A stretch of DNA of 6,917 nt. Origin: Bacteroidales bacterium UBA1722 (GTDB taxonomy: Bacteria > Bacteroidota > Bacteroidia > Bacteroidales > UBA932). The position numbers and the translations under genes were made by a program. The stretch spans positions 1 to 6,917 of the forward strand of contig DCIQ01000033.1 in the NCBI GenBank assembly GCA_002317435.1, read 5' to 3'. Shown here in pieces: positions 1-6,499 of the stretch. Position 1 is the first letter of the stretch. Every line of letters begins with the position of its first letter. The notes below the pieces were generated by a model. That model was given only the letters and a program-made list of their open reading frames with translations, did no database searches and was not told the DNA's origin.

Positions 1-1
1 T

Positions 2-70
2 ATAAGGAATAGCCAGTATGGATATGAAAGGCAGGCCGTGCGGGAGTACGGCTTGTTTTTTGATTGGTGA
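2..70 (+). CDS. possible C-terminal tail of an upstream gene (partial)
   Basis: One forward frame is open from the left edge to a TGA at 68-70 and reads as about 22 residues ending GLFFDW. The other two forward frames stop within the first 12 bases. Its codons (AGG, ATA, TAT, GAA, GTG) are not unlike those of the neighbouring genes. If real, this gene would end only 5 bases before the ATG at 76, implying translational coupling with the M28-like gene. The piece is too short to assign to a family. The alternative is non-coding DNA, because a terminator-like hairpin lies inside it. Confidence 0.35.
   Translation: MRNSQYGYERQAVREYGLFFDW
33..61 (+). terminator. terminator-like hairpin with T-tract
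   Basis: AGGCCGT (33-39) can pair with ACGGCTT (48-54), including one G-T wobble, around a short loop, and the run ends in TGTTTTTT (54-61). This is the shape of a rho-independent terminator for a transcript entering from the left. It lies inside the possible tail of an upstream gene and only 15 bases before the next start codon. Termination may therefore be partial, or the hairpin may be incidental. Confidence 0.35.
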
Positions 71-75
71 CCGGT

Positions 76-1389
76 ATGAAACGTTTATTTTTCTCATTTA
101 TTGCACTTGTCTCCGTTTGTGGGGGATATGTTTCCGCACAGGATGCCGACTGCCCTTCGAGGCTGCGCACGAGCGTGACCGAACTCTCTTCTGAAAAATA
201 TCAGGGCCGCAAGGCCGGTTCCGATGGAGAACGGATGGCCGCCGGTTATGTCTATGACAGGATGTCCGAGGCGGGAGTGGTGATGCTGTCCGGCAGGGAC
301 GGACAGGATTTCTCTATCGTGAGGGAGGTCGGGGACACCGTTTACTCGCGGAACATAGTCGGGATGGTGGAGGGATATGACCCCGAATTGAAACATGAAT
401 ATCTGGTGGTGGGAGCTAATGTCGACCATATCGGGATGAACGTGATTATGCGTGACGGCAGGCAGGAGAAGCAGCTGATGCCCGGTGCGGACAACAATGC
501 TTCCGGTGTGGCCTGTCTGCTGGAATTGGCACAGAGGGTCGCATCCTCCTCGTTCGCTTTCAAACGTTCTGTCATTTTCATCGCGTTCGGAGCGGGGAGG
601 GAAGGTTTCGCCGGAGCCTGGTATTTCGTAAATCGCGGGCCCGTCTCTGCCGGAGAGATCTCGATGATGCTGAATCTCAATATGGTGGGGAGACAAGGTC
701 CGGAAAGCCCCCTTTCCTATTGCACGGCAGTGCCGAATGCGGAACTTACATATATGACCGGTGAAGTCTGCAGGGATCTGCTGATGCCGCCCATCCCTCA
801 GCAGACGGGGCACCTCCCTTCCGCCGATTATCTCGCGTTCTATGAGAAAGGGGTCCCTGTGATGCTGCTCACTACAGGTGTGCATCAGGACTGGTATTCG
901 GTCAGGGACGTGCCGTCCAAACTCAACTATGACTATATGGAGACCGTATGCGAACTCTCCTATTCGCTTCTGCTGAAAGCGGCCAACATGGCAGGGAAGG
1001 TGGCGCGCTCCTCGGCACCTTCCGTACAGAACACCGCATCAGTCGATGATCCGGAGAAGATATGGTCACCTTATGAAGTGGACAGGGCTCCGCAGTTCTA
1101 TCACTCAGATGAAAGGGCGTTTCTCGAGAAGTGGGTGTATGTGTATCTGCATTATCCCGAGGACGCCATGAATATGGGGATACAGGGGCAGGTGATAGTA
1201 GAGTTCATAGTGGAGAAGGACGGAACCGTCACTAATGTGAAAATAGTCAAGTCCGCCGATCCCGATCTGGCGGAAGAAGCGCTCAAGGTGGTCTCCGCAT
1301 CACCGAAATGGAAACCGGCTCTGCTGAACGGGGAGAAGGTCAGGGTGAAGATGACCGTACCGGTCGAATTCCGGCTCAAGAAGCGATAA
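76..1389 (+). CDS. exported M28-fold pseudo-peptidase with C-terminal TonB domain
   Basis: The protein has 437 residues from the ATG at 76; an upstream in-frame TTG at 64 is a less likely start. Residues 1-21 form a signal peptide (KR, hydrophobic core, VSA/Q cleavage), so the protein enters the periplasm or goes beyond. Residues about 36-300 follow the M28 Zn-peptidase fold: a YQGRKAGSDGE start, then VVGANVDHIG, PGADNNASG, FIAFGAGREG, NLNMVGR, FYEKGVPVM and TTGVHQDWY. Known M28 enzymes bind two metals through His, Asp, Glu, Asp and His. Here these positions are N115, N140, R175, N202 and Y274, and the catalytic Glu is G174, so peptidase activity is unlikely. A low-complexity linker (about 305-330) leads to a TonB C-terminal domain (about 352-435: YPEDAMNMGIQGQV, PKWKPALLNGEKV, PVEFRL). 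No inner-membrane anchor is visible apart from the signal peptide. I infer a binding, scaffolding or envelope-contact role. The fold assignment is firm; the function is unknown. Confidence 0.87.
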   Translation: MKRLFFSFIALVSVCGGYVSAQDADCPSRLRTSVTELSSEKYQGRKAGSDGERMAAGYVYDRMSEAGVVMLSGRDGQDFSIVREVGDTVYSRNIVGMVEGYDPELKHEYLVVGANVDHIGMNVIMRDGRQEKQLMPGADNNASGVACLLELAQRVASSSFAFKRSVIFIAFGAGREGFAGAWYFVNRGPVSAGEISMMLNLNMVGRQGPESPLSYCTAVPNAELTYMTGEVCRDLLMPPIPQQTGHLPSADYLAFYEKGVPVMLLTTGVHQDWYSVRDVPSKLNYDYMETVCELSYSLLLKAANMAGKVARSSAPSVQNTASVDDPEKIWSPYEVDRAPQFYHSDERAFLEKWVYVYLHYPEDAMNMGIQGQVIVEFIVEKDGTVTNVKIVKSADPDLAEEALKVVSASPKWKPALLNGEKVRVKMTVPVEFRLKKR

Positions 1390-1404
1390 ATCAAATACTT
1401 TTTA

Positions 1405-1412
1405 TACTTTTG
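1405..1412 (+). promoter_or_regulatory. Bacteroidota -7 promoter element for leuS
   Basis: TACTTTTG matches the Bacteroidota housekeeping -7 consensus TAnnTTTG exactly. It lies 58 bases before the leuS ATG, in the AT-rich 81-base gap after the M28-like gene. No clear TTTG -33 element lies at the expected distance upstream. Transcription would begin around 1418-1421, leaving a leader of about 50 bases. The leuS ATG has GGAG directly against it, too close to act as a normal Shine-Dalgarno site. Confidence 0.5.
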
Positions 1413-1416
1413 CATC

Positions 1417-1432
1417 CTCTACGGACATAGAG
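1417..1432 (+). other. small hairpin at the predicted 5' end of the leuS transcript
   Basis: CTCTA (1417-1421) and TAGAG (1428-1432) are perfectly complementary around a 6-base loop. The hairpin falls at or just after the predicted transcription start and could stabilise the 5' end of the message. It has no T-tract, so it is not a terminator, and it is too small for a T-box or known riboswitch. It could be chance. Confidence 0.22.
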
Positions 1433-1470
1433 TCAAACAATAATTCCTAATAGAAACAAGATATTCGGAG

Positions 1471-4233
1471 ATGGAATATAATTTTCCCGAGATTGAAAAG
1501 AAATGGCAGGCCTATTGGGCCGCCAACCACACGTTCAAGGCTGAAAACGAAAGCGGCAAGCCCAAATATTATGTTCTCGACATGTTCCCCTATCCCTCGG
1601 GCGCCGGTCTTCACGTCGGTCATCCCCTGGGTTATATAGCATCGGACATCTACAGCAGATACAAGAGACTGAAGGGTTTCAATGTACTGCATCCGATGGG
1701 ATATGATGCGTTCGGTCTGCCGGCCGAGCAGTATGCGATCCAGACGGGGCAGCATCCGGAAGTCACCACTGAGAACAACATAAACCGCTATCGTGCCCAG
1801 ATGGACCGGATCGGGTTCTCCTATGACTGGGACCGTGAAGTGCGCACCTGCGATCCGAAATATTACAAATGGACACAGTGGGCTTTTCTGGAGATGTTCG
1901 GGCACTGGTACGATATGGACGCCGCCAAGGCCTCTCCGATAGAGACCCTCGTGTCCCGTTTCGAAAAGGAAGGAAACGGCACCGTGCATGCCGCATGCAG
2001 TGAGGTACCTGTATTTACGGCCGACCAGTGGAACGCTTTCACCGGGCAGGAAAAATCGGATATCCTCATGAAATACAGAATCGCATATCAGGGAGAGACA
2101 TCCGTGAACTGGTGTCCTGCACTGGGGACGGTTCTGGCGAATGACGAAGTGAAGGAAGGTCTTTCCGTCCGCGGCGGCTTCCCTGTGGAGCAGAAGAGGA
2201 TGAAGCAGTGGCAGCTCCGCGTGTCCGCCTATGCCGAACGGCTTCTGACCGATATGGAAGATCTGGAATGGTCGGATTCCCTCAAGGAGATGCAGAGAAA
2301 CTGGATAGGCCGTTCGCAGGGTGCCGAGATGAAATTCCTGGTATCCAACGGCGCCCGGGAATATGAGATGACCATCTTCACCACCCGTGCCGACACCATA
2401 TTCGGTGTAACGTTCATGGTACTGGCCCCGGAAAGCGAGTGGGTGGAGAAACTTACCACCGCTGAACAGAAGAACGCCGTGGAAGAATATCTGGCTTATG
2501 CCAAGAAGAAAACCGAGAGAGAGAGAATCTCGGAGACCAGAAAGGTTACCGGAGTCTTCTCCGGCTCCTATGCAGTCAACCCGCTTACCGGAGAGAAGGT
2601 GCCCGTATGGATATCGGAATATGTCCTGGCCGGATACGGGACCGGAGCCATAATGGCCGTTCCGGCACACGACAGCAGGGACTATGCCTTCGCGAAACAG
2701 TTCAACCTCCCGATAATCCCCCTGATAGAAGGATGCGACGTGTCCGAGGAGAGTTTCGATGCCAAGGAAGGCATAATGACCAACTCCGGATTCCTTACCG
2801 GACTTACGGTGAAGGAAGCCATCCCCGCCGCCATCGATTATGTGGAGAAGCACGGTATCGGTGTCAGGAAAATAAACTACCGTCTCCGGGATGCCATCTT
2901 CTCCCGCCAGCGTTATTGGGGCGAGCCCTTCCCGGTATATTTCGAAGACGGGCTCGCGCGTCCGATGGATGTTTCGCAGCTGCCCCTGTGCCTGCCCGAG
3001 ATAGACAAGTTCGAGCCCACTCCGGACGGAGAGCCCCCATTGGCGAGAGCCAAAGGATGGGAATATAAAGGCTGTCCCATCGAAAAGAGCACTATGCCCG
3101 GTTTCGCGGGGAGCAGCGCATATTACCTGAGGTATATGGATCCCCATAATGACGATGCCCTCGTCTCGCAGCAGGCTGACGGATATTGGAGGAACGTGGA
3201 CCTCTACATAGGCGGGACCGAACATGCCACGGGACACCTGATCTATTCCAGATTCTGGAACAAGTTCCTCTACGACCTCGGATACGTATGCGAGAAGGAA
3301 CCCTTTAAGAAACTGATCAATCAGGGTATGATTCAGGGCAGGTCGAACTTCGTATACAGGATAAAGAACACCAATACGTTCGTCTCATACGGCCTCAAGG
3401 ATCAGTATGACACCACCGAGATTCACGTGAACGTGAACATCGTGGACAATGACCGGCTCGATACGGAGGCCTTCAGGAAATGGATGCCCGATTATGCCGA
3501 TGCTGAATTCATCCTCGAAGACGGAGAATATATCTGCGGTTACGCGGTCGAGAAGATGAGCAAATCCATGTTCAACGTCGTGAATCCAGATATGATATGC
3601 GACCGGTACGGTGCGGATACCCTCCGCCTCTATGAAATGTTCCTCGGACCCCTCGAACAGTCGAAGCCTTGGGACACGAAGGGAATCGACGGGGTGCACA
3701 GATTCCTCCGCAAGTTCTGGAGACTCTTCTATCGTGAAGACACCCTTCAGGTGCAGGATGTGAAACCTTCCGCCAAGGAGCTGAAGATACTGCATACCCT
3801 TATCCATAAGGTCGAGACCGACATAGAGAACTTCTCGTTCAACACTTCGGTCAGCGCATTCATGATCGCGGTGAATGAACTTACGGATATGAAATGCTGC
3901 TCGAAGGAGATACTCGAGCCCATGACAGTGCTCCTCGCCTCGTTCGCTCCTCATATAGCGGAGGAACTCTGGGAGAAGCTGGGCCATCGTGACAGCATCA
4001 CTTATGCTCACTTCCCGGAATATCACGAAGAATTCACACGTGAAGACACTTTCGAATATCCGGTTTCCTTCAACGGAAAGATGAGATTCAAACTCTCTCT
4101 GCCCAAGAGCATGAAACCCGCCGAGGTGGAAGCTGCCGTAAGGGCGGAACCGGCCACTGCCAAGTGGGTCGGTGAGGCTTCCATAAAGAAAGTGATAGTC
4201 GTTCCGTCCAAAATCATAAATGTCGTAATCTAA
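1471..4233 (+). CDS. leuS: leucyl-tRNA synthetase
   Basis: This class Ia synthetase of 920 residues charges tRNA-Leu with leucine in the cytoplasm using ATP. The HIGH motif is HVGH at 48-51, inside MFPYPSGAGLHVGHPLGY, and KMSKS is at 695-699. The CP1 editing domain that hydrolyses mischarged tRNA shows TTRADTIFG (304-312) and GTGAIMAVPAHDSRDY (390-405), with the conserved Thr and Asp in place. About 740-860 is the helical anticodon-binding domain, and the last 55 residues are the small C-terminal domain ending in VIVVPSKIINVVI. Two insertions, about 149-197 and about 624-690, match the longer Bacteroidota form of the enzyme. The usual Cys-rich zinc knuckle after NWCP (213-216) is absent, as is usual in that phylum. 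Residue 550 is Ala within GSSAYYLRYMDP, where related enzymes usually have Trp. The gene starts its own transcript and probably continues into the YitT-family gene 6 bases downstream. Confidence 0.98.
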   Translation: MEYNFPEIEKKWQAYWAANHTFKAENESGKPKYYVLDMFPYPSGAGLHVGHPLGYIASDIYSRYKRLKGFNVLHPMGYDAFGLPAEQYAIQTGQHPEVTTENNINRYRAQMDRIGFSYDWDREVRTCDPKYYKWTQWAFLEMFGHWYDMDAAKASPIETLVSRFEKEGNGTVHAACSEVPVFTADQWNAFTGQEKSDILMKYRIAYQGETSVNWCPALGTVLANDEVKEGLSVRGGFPVEQKRMKQWQLRVSAYAERLLTDMEDLEWSDSLKEMQRNWIGRSQGAEMKFLVSNGAREYEMTIFTTRADTIFGVTFMVLAPESEWVEKLTTAEQKNAVEEYLAYAKKKTERERISETRKVTGVFSGSYAVNPLTGEKVPVWISEYVLAGYGTGAIMAVPAHDSRDYAFAKQFNLPIIPLIEGCDVSEESFDAKEGIMTNSGFLTGLTVKEAIPAAIDYVEKHGIGVRKINYRLRDAIFSRQRYWGEPFPVYFEDGLARPMDVSQLPLCLPEIDKFEPTPDGEPPLARAKGWEYKGCPIEKSTMPGFAGSSAYYLRYMDPHNDDALVSQQADGYWRNVDLYIGGTEHATGHLIYSRFWNKFLYDLGYVCEKEPFKKLINQGMIQGRSNFVYRIKNTNTFVSYGLKDQYDTTEIHVNVNIVDNDRLDTEAFRKWMPDYADAEFILEDGEYICGYAVEKMSKSMFNVVNPDMICDRYGADTLRLYEMFLGPLEQSKPWDTKGIDGVHRFLRKFWRLFYREDTLQVQDVKPSAKELKILHTLIHKVETDIENFSFNTSVSAFMIAVNELTDMKCCSKEILEPMTVLLASFAPHIAEELWEKLGHRDSITYAHFPEYHEEFTREDTFEYPVSFNGKMRFKLSLPKSMKPAEVEAAVRAEPATAKWVGEASIKKVIVVPSKIINVVI

Positions 4234-4239
4234 GTATAT

Positions 4240-5151
4240 ATGAAAAGAACACGGGTATCTACTGTAATAAATGATTACATCATAATGACCTTCGGTCTGC
4301 TGATGTATTCGGTGGCATGGACGGTATTTCTGATACCGAATCATCTGGTCGGAGGAGGTGTTTCCGGTATCTCGGCCATCATCCAATATACGGCGGGGAT
4401 ACCCATGAGCTACTCGTATTTCCTCATAAATATACTGTTGCTTGCCGTCGCCCTGAAGGTGCTCGGCCCGTCTTTCGGAGTCAAGACGGTGGTGGCGATA
4501 GTTCTGGCGTCCATATTCCTCAGGATAGAGCCGATGTTTCTGACTCAGGACTTTCTGAACGATGTGGCCATAGGTAACGGAAAACTCCTCTGCTCCCTCA
4601 TCGGCGGTGTCCTGTCCGGTATCGGCATAGGCCTGTGTTTCAGCAGGGGCGGGAGTACCGGCGGGACTGATATCGTAGCGCTCATAGCCAACAAGTATTA
4701 TCATATTCCCCCCGGCAAGGTGATTCTCTTCTGTGACGTATTCATAGTGGGTTCATCCATATTTCTGGGGGAAGGAAGCGAAACCATAACCCTGGGCCAC
4801 CGTATAGCGAACGTGATTTACGGGTATGTGCTCGTCGCCTGTACCAGTTTCAGCCTCGATCTGTTCCTGAACGGTATCAGGCAGTCCCAGCAGTTCTTCA
4901 TATTCTCCAGAAAATATGATGAGATCGCGGCGCGTATCTCGGAAGAAGTACATCGCGGGGTCACGCTGGTGGATTCGCAGGGCTGGTATTCGAAGGCTGA
5001 GGGGAAGATAATCCTGGTAATATGCAGAAAGACGGAAGCCAACCAGATATTCCGTCTGATTAAAGAGATAGATAAGGAAGCGTTCGTCTCCGTCTCCCAG
5101 GTTACCGGGGTGTACGGACAGGGATTTGATACGATTAGAGTGAAAAAATAG
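4240..5151 (+). CDS. YitT-family (DUF161/DUF2179) integral membrane protein
   Basis: The protein has 303 residues. The N-terminal two thirds are a YitT-type membrane domain with about six hydrophobic segments (roughly 11-32, 58-78, 80-96, 115-134, 159-177, 190-208). It carries the family hallmarks PNHLVGGGVSGIS (33-45) and RGGSTGGTDI (136-145). The C-terminal part (about 218-299) is the cytoplasmic DUF2179 domain: a phenylalanine-rich IFSRKYDEI, RGVTLVDSQGWYS, then ISEEV- and KEAFVSVSQVTGVYGQGFD-type segments. The family is widespread and its transported or sensed molecule is not established, so no substrate is proposed. The ATG follows the leuS stop by 6 bases with no room for a separate promoter, so the two genes are most likely one operon. 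Downstream, a T8 run (5163-5170) with a weak flanking GGAAA/TTTCC pair could give partial termination. Confidence 0.94.
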   Translation: MKRTRVSTVINDYIIMTFGLLMYSVAWTVFLIPNHLVGGGVSGISAIIQYTAGIPMSYSYFLINILLLAVALKVLGPSFGVKTVVAIVLASIFLRIEPMFLTQDFLNDVAIGNGKLLCSLIGGVLSGIGIGLCFSRGGSTGGTDIVALIANKYYHIPPGKVILFCDVFIVGSSIFLGEGSETITLGHRIANVIYGYVLVACTSFSLDLFLNGIRQSQQFFIFSRKYDEIAARISEEVHRGVTLVDSQGWYSKAEGKIILVICRKTEANQIFRLIKEIDKEAFVSVSQVTGVYGQGFDTIRVKK

Positions 5152-5255
5152 GAAAGCGTCAGTTTTTTTTATATTTCCGCAACTAAAAAAGGAAATACTT
5201 CTTTCAAAAAGGGAAAAATCGGAGTATTGCGCTGTCTGTCAGGATGGGATATTGA

Positions 5256-5263
5256 TATCTTTG
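5256..5263 (+). promoter_or_regulatory. Bacteroidota -7 promoter element for the membrane AraC gene
   Basis: TATCTTTG matches TAnnTTTG exactly and ends 21 bases before the ATG at 5285, so the leader would be only about 15 bases. The 133-base gap in which it sits (5152-5284) is much more AT-rich than the genes around it. No good TTTG -33 box is found at the normal spacing; the nearest TTG (5227-5229) is a few bases too far. The lack of a -33 box may mean the promoter needs an activator. Confidence 0.5.
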
Positions 5264-5284
5264 TGAGAACAACTCATAAAGATT

Positions 5285-6499
5285 ATGAAGACCTTTGCGC
5301 TGTTTTTCCTTCCGATGATGTCCATTATGGTGATTGTTCTGCTCTGTCGGGTCCTGTACCCGGCATCCGGACATAACCGCGGGATCCGGACGGTTCTCAA
5401 ACACTATTTGTTTTTCAATACCGTTTACGGTCTTGCGGCACTTTCCATAGTGGCTGTGTCGGTGTTCTCTGACAGACTGCTTGCCGGCAGGACAGGAGTG
5501 AATATGGCATTGGCTGTCTTCATCCTGACTACTTCCTGTCTTCTGAACCGTATGAGGATTTTCAAGGATGTCAGAACTGCTGCGGTGAATCTGTCCGGGA
5601 TTTTCGCGGTGACTGTTTCCGTGTCCGGAGCCGCACTTACCCTCATCGGTTCGGAAGAATACGCGACAGTACTGCTGAAAGTCGGATATGCGGTATGCTT
5701 TGCCGCAGTTCTGGGCTTGCTGGCTGACCTGCAGTGCCGTTTCATCATCCGTCTTGAAAAAGAGAGAATCGGCAGGGAAGTTCTGAAATCGATATGGATG
5801 ATGGTGGAACTGATATTGATACAGGTCCCGTGTCTGCTGATCGTGTCTGCAGACTCCGCAGGCGAAGGCAGTTGTCTCGCCGCCATCTGTCTTGCCGCCC
5901 TCCTTCAGGCGTTGCATTCGGCGGAAGCGGCATTCGACGTGTACCCATCCATTTGGTATGAAAATAAAATTAGACTAATTATGCGAAAGATCGAAATGAA
6001 CAGAACTAACGGAACAATTGAAGAGCAGGACGGTATGGTCGTGAGACTGACCGAGTATTTCGAAACGAAGAAACCTTTTCTCTCTCCGGATTTATGTCTT
6101 GCAGAGGTGGCCGTATCCATGATGACGAACAAGACCACTCTTTCAAGAGTAATCCATCATCAGATGAAAATGAGTTTCCGCGAACTGGTAAACCGTTTCA
6201 GAGTCAAGGAAGCGATAGCCATTTATACGGACAATATGTTTCTGGACGTGGCCGAGCTGGCCAGACTGAGCGGATTCAGGAACAATGCCTCATTTACCAA
6301 TGCCTTCAAATTGAATATCGGGAAAACTCCTGGCGCATGGTGCAAGGAATATAAAGAGCAAAGAAATGAGATTTGGAAAAAGGAAATTCTGGAAACTTGT
6401 GATGCGGGTGACCGGAGGAAGAGGGAGGGGCACGGATTCGAACCGATATTCCCAAAGAGTGGAGTTGACGAACCAAATGATATATCGCAAGATAGATGA
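5285..6499 (+). CDS. membrane-embedded AraC-type transcription regulator
   Basis: The protein has 404 residues. The first 215 or so contain six or seven hydrophobic segments (about 4-22, 40-60, 72-88, 102-122, 131-150, 170-190, 196-212), with no recognisable sensor motif. A polar linker leads to an AraC-type DNA-binding domain at about 251-356. Its first helix-turn-helix is about 271-291 (LAEVAVSMMTNKTTLSRVIHH). The second is about 320-341, followed by the family signature: SGFRNNASFTNAFK, then GKTPGAW. Such membrane-bound AraC-type proteins are common in Bacteroidota and are thought to regulate DNA while anchored in the inner membrane; target and signal are unknown here. Residues after about 358 are a charged tail outside the domain, encoded by a purine-rich stretch with a tRNA-like sequence on the opposite strand. 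Its last 23 bases overlap the next gene. A TAnnTTTG element lies just upstream. Confidence 0.88.
   Translation: MKTFALFFLPMMSIMVIVLLCRVLYPASGHNRGIRTVLKHYLFFNTVYGLAALSIVAVSVFSDRLLAGRTGVNMALAVFILTTSCLLNRMRIFKDVRTAAVNLSGIFAVTVSVSGAALTLIGSEEYATVLLKVGYAVCFAAVLGLLADLQCRFIIRLEKERIGREVLKSIWMMVELILIQVPCLLIVSADSAGEGSCLAAICLAALLQALHSAEAAFDVYPSIWYENKIRLIMRKIEMNRTNGTIEEQDGMVVRLTEYFETKKPFLSPDLCLAEVAVSMMTNKTTLSRVIHHQMKMSFRELVNRFRVKEAIAIYTDNMFLDVAELARLSGFRNNASFTNAFKLNIGKTPGAWCKEYKEQRNEIWKKEILETCDAGDRRKREGHGFEPIFPKSGVDEPNDISQDR
6424..6447 (-). other. tRNA 3'-end-like fragment (T-loop and acceptor side)
   Basis: Read on the minus strand, this stretch gives ATCGG-TTCGAAT-CCGTG followed by CCCCTCC, which is the order of a tRNA T-arm and the 3' acceptor strand. 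The T-loop TTCGAAT is canonical. Only three of the five T-stem pairs form, and no matching GGAGGGG occurs about 70 bases further along the minus strand, so there is no complete tRNA. Integrases of mobile elements often leave such 3' tRNA fragments at their ends. CGGATTCGAACCG is also a near-palindrome and could arise by chance. It sits in coding DNA at the join of the two AraC-type genes. Confidence 0.35.

Noticed and set aside
94..885. 263-codon open frame on the minus strand opposite the M28-like gene
   Set aside because: Its product is low in hydrophobic order and rich in His and Arg, with no motif, while the + strand clearly encodes an M28 fold and signal peptide.
1390..1470. T-box or riboswitch controlling leuS
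   Set aside because: The leader is only about 50 bases after the predicted start and has just a 5-base-pair hairpin, with no T-box sequence or terminator/antiterminator pair.
1447..3237. 596-codon open frame on the minus strand opposite leuS
   Set aside because: It is a codon-bias shadow of leuS, which has unmistakable synthetase motifs throughout. The minus-strand product shows no recognisable domain.
3385..4704. 439-codon open frame on the minus strand spanning leuS and the YitT-family gene
   Set aside because: It runs antisense across two well-supported genes, is rich in Tyr, His and Arg, and shows no domain.
5204..5917. Minus-strand frame opposite the membrane AraC gene
   Set aside because: It is rich in Gln, His and Arg, typical of the complement of a hydrophobic membrane-protein gene, and has no domain or start signal.
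6366..6476. Upstream start for the small AraC-type protein
   Set aside because: It would add residues unlike the family and a 134-base overlap with the preceding gene. Kept only as an alternative in the gene entry.
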